From Naematelia aurantialba (taxonomy: Eukaryota; Basidiomycota; Tremellomycetes; Tremellales; Naemateliaceae): 64,000 bases of DNA. Shown in pieces: positions 59,063 to 64,000 of the stretch. The stretch spans positions 744,001 through 808,000 of the forward strand of contig JAKFAO010000003.1 of assembly GCA_021527695.1 (NCBI GenBank). The letters are read 5' to 3'. The notes under the pieces were generated by a model. It made no database searches and was not told the origin of the DNA. It was given only the letters and a program-made list of their open reading frames with translations. Numbering within the stretch: the stretch's first letter is position 1; each line of letters opens with the position of its first letter. The translations under genes and the position numbers were made by a program.

Positions 59063-59581
59063 ATGTCCAAGCAGATCATCGGAAACGACAAATACCCCCT
59101 CAAGCCTCACAACTGTCAGTCTCCCGGCGGACAGAGCACCGCGCATCAGCTGACAGCCTCTCGTAGCTCCCGCGGTCAAGGTCCCCGGCCTCGTCTTCGC
59201 GTCTGGTCAAGTTGGTCTGGGCGACATCGAAACTGCTACTGTATGGTTTTCCAGACGCAGCCCATTCGGTTAGGCTGACGCCTATTCAGAAGCAGTCGTT
59301 GACTGCCTTGAAAGAGGTCCTCGAGCTCTCAGGGTCGTCTCTTGAAAAGGTGGTCAAGTTCAACATCTACCTCAAGGACATGAACGATATGGTTCCCATG
59401 AACGACGTTTTTGTCTCGGTGAGTGGTTGCCATTTCGGCAAGACCTTGCAAGTCCGCCAATGCTTACTGCGTCTAGTTGCTTCCTGAAGGTCCTAAACCG
59501 GCGAGAACGTGCATCCAGGCAGGCAAGCTTCCGGGCGGAGAGAACGCAAGGATCGAGATTGAGGCTATTGCACAGGCCTGA
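59063..59581 (+). CDS. RidA (YjgF/YER057c/UK114) family enamine/imine deaminase
   Basis: Four exons (59063-59114, 59167-59240, 59290-59418, 59477-59581) give 119 residues, the normal family size. The sequence runs MSKQIIGNDKYPLKPHNSPA, GLVFASGQVGL, VLELSGSSLEKVVKFNIYLK, then PARTCIQAGKLPGGENARIE with the conserved Arg that binds the substrate carboxylate, and the end IEAIAQA. RidA proteins hydrolyse reactive enamine/imine intermediates made by PLP or amine-releasing enzymes. Its place beside an aldolase and oxygenases suggests a nitrogen-containing pathway intermediate (inference). Confidence 0.94.
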
Positions 59582-59817
59582 GCGCTCTGCTTCCCAACTT
59601 GCTAGCTAGATCAAATGCATTCCGTGAACTAGATATTCTACAATGGAGGAGCCAAGGCTGTTTGTCGTCTGGGCAGATCGCCACCTCTGGCACCAATGAT
59701 TGCCAGGCTCCTTCCTTCCGAACTACGTCGAGCTGTGCTTTTACTTGATTACGACTCGACCATCGTCGAGCTCGGCTATGCCTGGGCTTTGACTTGGCAA
59801 TGATACATGAGGGTCTA

Positions 59818-60762
59818 TCAATCTCGGGCGGCCGCAAATTCAGTAGCATACCAGCCCTGGATGGCTTTCATGTCTGCGCCCAAACAGACGGTGTCAAAGA
59901 TCTTCAAGTGTTCCTTGGCCAGGCTCCCGCTGTTCGACAGGCGGCTCACCCATTTGCCGTTCTTCTTTGCTGCTGCGACAATTCTGTCGATCGCCTCGAT
60001 GAACACTGGCTCGTCTCCTTTAGCTGGAACATAGCCGAGAATTGACTGGGCGAGATCATTCGGGCCAATGAAGACGAGATCTGCAAACACGTCAGCTCTC
60101 CAGCGATGAACACTACTCACCGACACCCGGCACCGCACAAATCTCTTCCACGTTCTCCAGACCCTCCTTGGTCTCAATTTGGAGACAGGTAATCAGGGTT
60201 TCGTCGGCGGATCGCATGTACTCGGGAATCGTGATCCCGTGTGCGATCCCAGGAAAGGCGGACCCCTGTCCACGAAGTCCCTGTGGAGGAAACTTGGAGT
60301 ATCGGACGACACTGGCCGCCTCAGCTGCCGTGTTTATTTGGGGAACCATGATACCACTGCAGGCGGTCAGCTCTGCTACTCGTGACGCGACGTGTCTGCA
60401 GCAACGCACTGAGCACCAGTATCCAGCGCTCGCTTGATCAGATCAGGCAGCGGGGCTCGAATTCGGATGATCGGAGAAACGCCGAGCGCCGCGATGGCCG
60501 ACACCGAGTTGTGCATGGCGTCATCTGCGATGTGGCCATGCTCACAGTCGATGACGATGCCCTAAAGTGCGTCCATCAGCAGAGAGCACTTGGACCGGCT
60601 ACTTCCACTCACGTCGACGCCAGTCAGCGCAACTATTTGTGCTGTTCGAACCGAAGGCAACGCCAGAAACGTCATGAGTGGTTTCTCATTCTTCTTGAGC
60701 CCGTTCAGTAGGCGAAGCCGGGGGTTGTTAATGGCGGTCGTGTGGGCAGTTGCGTAAGTCAT
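59818..60762 (-). CDS. HpcH/HpaI-family class II aldolase (2-oxo-acid aldolase)
   Basis: Starts MTYATAHTTAINNPRLRLLN at 60762 and ends YATEFAAARD at 59818, about 275 residues after two or three introns. Landmarks are MTFLALPSVRTAQIVALTGV, then IDCEHGH after the first intron, GIMVPQINTAAEAASVVRYS, PPQGLRGQGSAFPG, LQIETKEGLENVEEICAVPG and DLVFIGPNDLAQSILG. These match the metal-dependent pyruvate-type aldolases, with Glu and Asp as metal ligands. Such enzymes cleave 4-hydroxy-2-oxo acids to pyruvate or similar plus an aldehyde. It is tail-to-tail with the RidA gene. Confidence 0.92.
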
Positions 60763-61224
60763 CTTGTTCAAGTCGTTCTTGCGGCAGGGATGTATGCTAA
60801 CCACTCTTTAAGGGGTCTCTCCAAAATCACCAGAAATGTTGGGCTCCAAAGCCCGCACATGGCCAATCGAAGCAGCAAGCAGCGAATGACCCCGAGTTCG
60901 CCGAATGATCTTGGGGGTCACGCCCGAGCAAAAGTAAATAATCCATCTCTGGTAATAAGAACACGCTCACCCGATGCATCCCGATGGCGTGCGTCTGCAC
61001 TCCGGAATAGACATCGAGCCCGAGGAAGGAAGGGCGAAGGGGCACACTGCTCATGCATATTGACGCTGATGAAAGATCTGGAGAGCGTGCGGGTTGATTG
61101 TCTCACTGAATGGCGCTGCTTGGTTCTTCCCGGCCATCGTCGATCAGAGGCGCCTGATTTTTTTCCTTTGCCCCGTCGTTCCCTCTTCTTCTTTCCAATC
61201 TCGAACGCAGCTCTCAGACAGAGG
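60763..61224. promoter_or_regulatory. aldolase promoter and divergent upstream region
   Basis: ACCCCGAGTTCGCCGAATG at 60889-60907 contains the cluster motif CTCGGGG on the - strand, about 130 bp upstream of the aldolase start. Confidence 0.5.
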
Positions 61225-63313
61225 ATGTCTTTTTTAGGTAAGATTCAACATCGCGTTGCACTGCCACGGCTCTGACTAATTTACCTAGTGCCGCTCAATC
61301 GACTCTCCCTGTCCGAGCCCCGTGTCGTACCGGTGGACGCTTCTATGAAAGCCATGAAATGGAATCATCTGTAGGTGGTAAGGAACGACGATGGTGACGT
61401 TCATTCAGCAATCACGATACCCTGATTCTCAAGGTGTCTGAAGAACAAAGTCAGCTCCAAATTGTTGTTCAATCGGGCTCTGGTCCCGATCACATAACGG
61501 ACCACGTCGGTGGACCGTTCACTCAGCGCAAGGTCCCGCTAATTGTCTCGTAGGTATCTCAAACGCTGCCACGCATACTCCACATCCACAGCAAAATCGT
61601 CCCCCCCAAGATCGTCTACAGTGAAAATAGGATCCTCTGGAAGATCCCTAGGGTGGTCAACATGCAGTCCAAGTCAGTCCAAGTCAGTCACCCGCAAGCA
61701 ATTCGGGGTTGATGCAATGTCTAGATGGTCGAGCAGTTTCAAATTCGCCTTGCCTCCCGCTCGATGCCTGTGGGCTTGTTCGAACTTCTATCGACGTACT
61801 TTGTGGTGCAGGAGAGTGCCAAGAAAACAGGGAACGAAAACGGAACGCAGCTATCCTTCGAACGACCGGCAACTCAAGATTTAGCGACTGCCAGTCCAAC
61901 TCCCATACGATCTCCTCCAGCTGAGTTCCAGATTCAGCGTAACCAAAACTGTGATCGCCTCGTGCCTCTCAAAACCAATCCGACTGACATGACGGGCCAC
62001 GAAAGACTCAAGACGTCTTTACTAAGGGACTATCAGAACACCTCAAGGACCGAGGACGGTGCTTTCCAGAAGGGATCACGGCCCGCAATGTCGTCAAAAG
62101 AATTGCAGGCTAGAAGAGCCCAGCAACCGGTCGAGCTTGGTTCCGTCATCCCCATGATACACCCGAACTTCATTCCTGTCAACAACCCTTCGCTCAAAGC
62201 TCAGGCGCAGATCCACCAAACCGACGACAACAACTCTTACAGTCCCAGCCAACGATCGACACGTCAACTTGACGTTCTTCCCATACTTCAACCTGATCAG
62301 TCGCAGTCCATGCCTGATCTGCTGGGCCAGGCACCTTTCCCGTCTTTGATTGACTTGGACGGTGGAGCTCCCGCCACGGTCAGTCATTCTGGTAGTCCTA
62401 ATCGTCAATCGGCAATGACCGCTACCTTGGGGATGGATGAAGGCTCCGATTCAATGACAACAGCAAGCAACCTGATCGGACTTCACGACCCATGGTCAGA
62501 TCCGGAAGAAGATCAGTTCAAAATGAAAGTTGACGAACGCTTTCCACCAATGTCGAGTCAGAGAGAGAACCATGCGAGGTTACATCCTGGATGGACTAAT
62601 GCTAGGGGCTACGGTTTATTGGCAACGCCTGCACCTTCAGTGGTCGATACTACGCAAGAGAGTCATTGGGAGCGTGCTGATGATCCTCAAGCTGCCACAC
62701 TAGCTTTGATACCTGCTCCAACTGATGCCGAGGAGAACCATCCTGCGAATTTTTGCGCACCGAATGCATTTACAGGGAGGCCCTTCAAGCTGTCGATACC
62801 GCCGTCCGGACTATACGATCTGGACGACGAGCAACTGCAGCAGTTAACCTCCGAAGTGATGCTCGAGCGAGGGTTCGAGCTCCTTGTAAGTATAGAGTAC
62901 CCATCGTGAGATAGAAGCTGAACTGTTAGTGCCACAAACTTAGTCGGATAATCGCGAATCGAGGCGTAGCGTACGCTCCACAGGGATTCAACACACAGAT
63001 TTTACCCCCAGGTGATACTCAAGAACTTCCTCTATCGGTCCCGCCTTTGGCCACTTCAGATACTGACTATCCGGCTCCACGATCTCACGCACCTTGGAAG
63101 ATTCCACAGACACCGATGGCAGATCCGCGTATCGTTTCCTATCAATGCGTTCCAATGGCCCCCATGCTGCCCGAACATCATTACCAAGCAAGCCGAGAAG
63201 TCTACGATACTTTTCCTGCTCGATTGTCTTCTGACTTTGACCAAACTTATCAAGGCACTTATCATACTGCAGCATATCATCGCATTGTCGACGAGTTCGA
63301 AGAAGACTCCTGA
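61225..63313 (+). CDS. unrecognised protein; possible PH-like N-terminus, disordered middle
   Basis: Exons: 61225-61237, 61289-61370, 61409-61549, 61592-61676, 61725-62885, 62944-62965 and 63012-63313, total about 600 residues. The spliced N-terminus has alternating short strands (TLILKVSEEQSQLQIVVQSG, VPLIVSKIVPPKIVYSENRI, MVEQFQIRLASRSMPVGLFE then LLSTYFVV), compatible with a PH fold closed by a helix. Residues about 190-480 are polar and disordered, and LYDLDDEQLQQLTSEVMLER suggests a C-terminal helix. A PH-like N-terminus plus disordered middle plus terminal helix resembles the meiotic break factor REC114, but this is a guess from layout only. Exon junctions keep phase and have good splice sites. 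Confidence 0.68.
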
Positions 63314-63779
63314 GCTGCCTGATCTGAGCTGCGACTCCTCACGCCGTGTATATAGATGGCCTACCTGAGGCATGTATTCAAGTCTCCAATGTTTAGACTA
63401 GCGCTGGTAATCTACCGTACAGAGTGGTAAGCTGAGGGTTGAGGACCGGCTTGATTACTGAGTCGCCCCTCCGGCTTCAGTCGCGATGCGGACCGCTTTG
63501 CCTCAAGACGTTAAGTGTCACTTACAAGCCTCATAACTCTACCCACGGACAGGGGGAACTCGGCGCTTGACATATGACCTATCGCTAGTCCCTGCCAACA
63601 CCAGGAATACGACAACACTCGTCTCGTCGAAAACGAGATGAGAACGTTGGGTCATGCGCATGGGTGGAGTGGAATCTATAGGTGCAAATCTCCAACAGGA
63701 TGTCCAGGATCATACAAGCAGAAAAACGCAAGCAGATCCATGGTACACAGTTCGCAAAACGCCACGTACAGTACCCTCT
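63314..63779. other. convergent intergenic region
   Basis: No gene was recognised. Confidence 0.5.
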
Positions 63780-64000
63780 TCAAGTGTCTTTATTCATATC
63801 GTAATGGCGATGCCGAGACCGTAGGTTCCCGGGTGACCTCGACCTCGTTCTCAACCCCAATGCTTGCGAAGGACGTGGCGAAGGTCCCCGCTCTTGTGGG
63901 ATATTGCGCATCTCGACAGCGCGATTCCGGAACACTTCTAGCCTCCTCCTCTCGTCCCATCTCCTCTTCTCCATGTCCATGTCTTGGACTTGACTCGTTG
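63780..64000 (-). CDS. C-terminal fragment of an Arg-rich protein (gene continues beyond the window)
   Basis: The - strand frame is open to the window edge and reads VQDMDMEKRRWDERRRLEVF then NIPQERGPSPRPSQALGLRT, ending HYDMNKDT at TGA/TAG near 63780. A charged helix followed by an RS-rich tail suggests an RNA-binding or splicing-related protein. Too little is present to name it. Confidence 0.5.
   Translation of the reverse strand, partial: TSQVQDMDMEKRRWDERRRLEVFRNRAVEMRNIPQERGPSPRPSQALGLRTRSRSPGNLRSRHRHYDMNKDT

Overview
This window looks like nuclear DNA of a basidiomycete yeast, most likely a tremellomycete. Nearly every gene is cut by several very short introns (about 34-60 nt, GT-AG, often with a CTAAC/CTGAC-like branch site close to the acceptor). 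The protein set is fungal, the genes are tightly packed on both strands, and there are no bacterial features. All exon models were read by hand from the sequence, and no search was run.

Positions 1-34,987 are a housekeeping region. In order they hold: the 3' end of the CCR4-NOT scaffold NOT1; the splicing factor YJU2, with a 5-nt microexon; a small Cys-rich secretory/membrane protein with a probable GC-AG intron; a TSC2/tuberin-like Rap-GAP; an unrecognised protein with three divergent copies of one module; a PhzF-family protein; an unrecognised helical protein; the mitochondrial fusion dynamin MGM1; a long DUF1765-type protein; Mediator subunit MED22; and a RAD51-paralog (RAD51D-like). Several introns here carry minisatellites.

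Positions 35,566-60,762 look like a metabolic gene cluster. It holds an SDR reductase, an MFS sugar transporter, two paralogous isopenicillin-N-synthase-like 2-oxoglutarate/Fe(II) oxygenases, a Zn2Cys6 transcription factor, a Dal5-type MFS anion permease, a RidA-family enamine/imine deaminase and an HpcH/HpaI-type aldolase. The upstream regions share one motif (CTCGGGG and TTCGGGGG, often paired). This suggests one regulon, probably run by the Zn2Cys6 factor. The substrate cannot be told from sequence.

A complete 9.78-kb Mutator-like (MULE) DNA transposon at 44,194-53,975 interrupts this cluster. It has about 124-bp terminal inverted repeats and a perfect 9-bp target-site duplication, CTCGGGGGA, which is itself the cluster motif. 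It landed about 70-80 bp upstream of the transcription factor start codon. It encodes a coiled-coil protein on the + strand. On the - strand it encodes one very long protein that joins AT-hook, MULE transposase, SWIM zinc finger, second AT-hook, a USP-like domain whose catalytic Cys appears to be Ser, and an ULP1/C48 protease domain with intact H-D-Q-C residues. This is the most unusual object in the window.

Positions 61,225-64,000 hold a protein with a possible PH-like N-terminus (a speculative REC114 candidate) and the 3' end of a gene that runs off the window.
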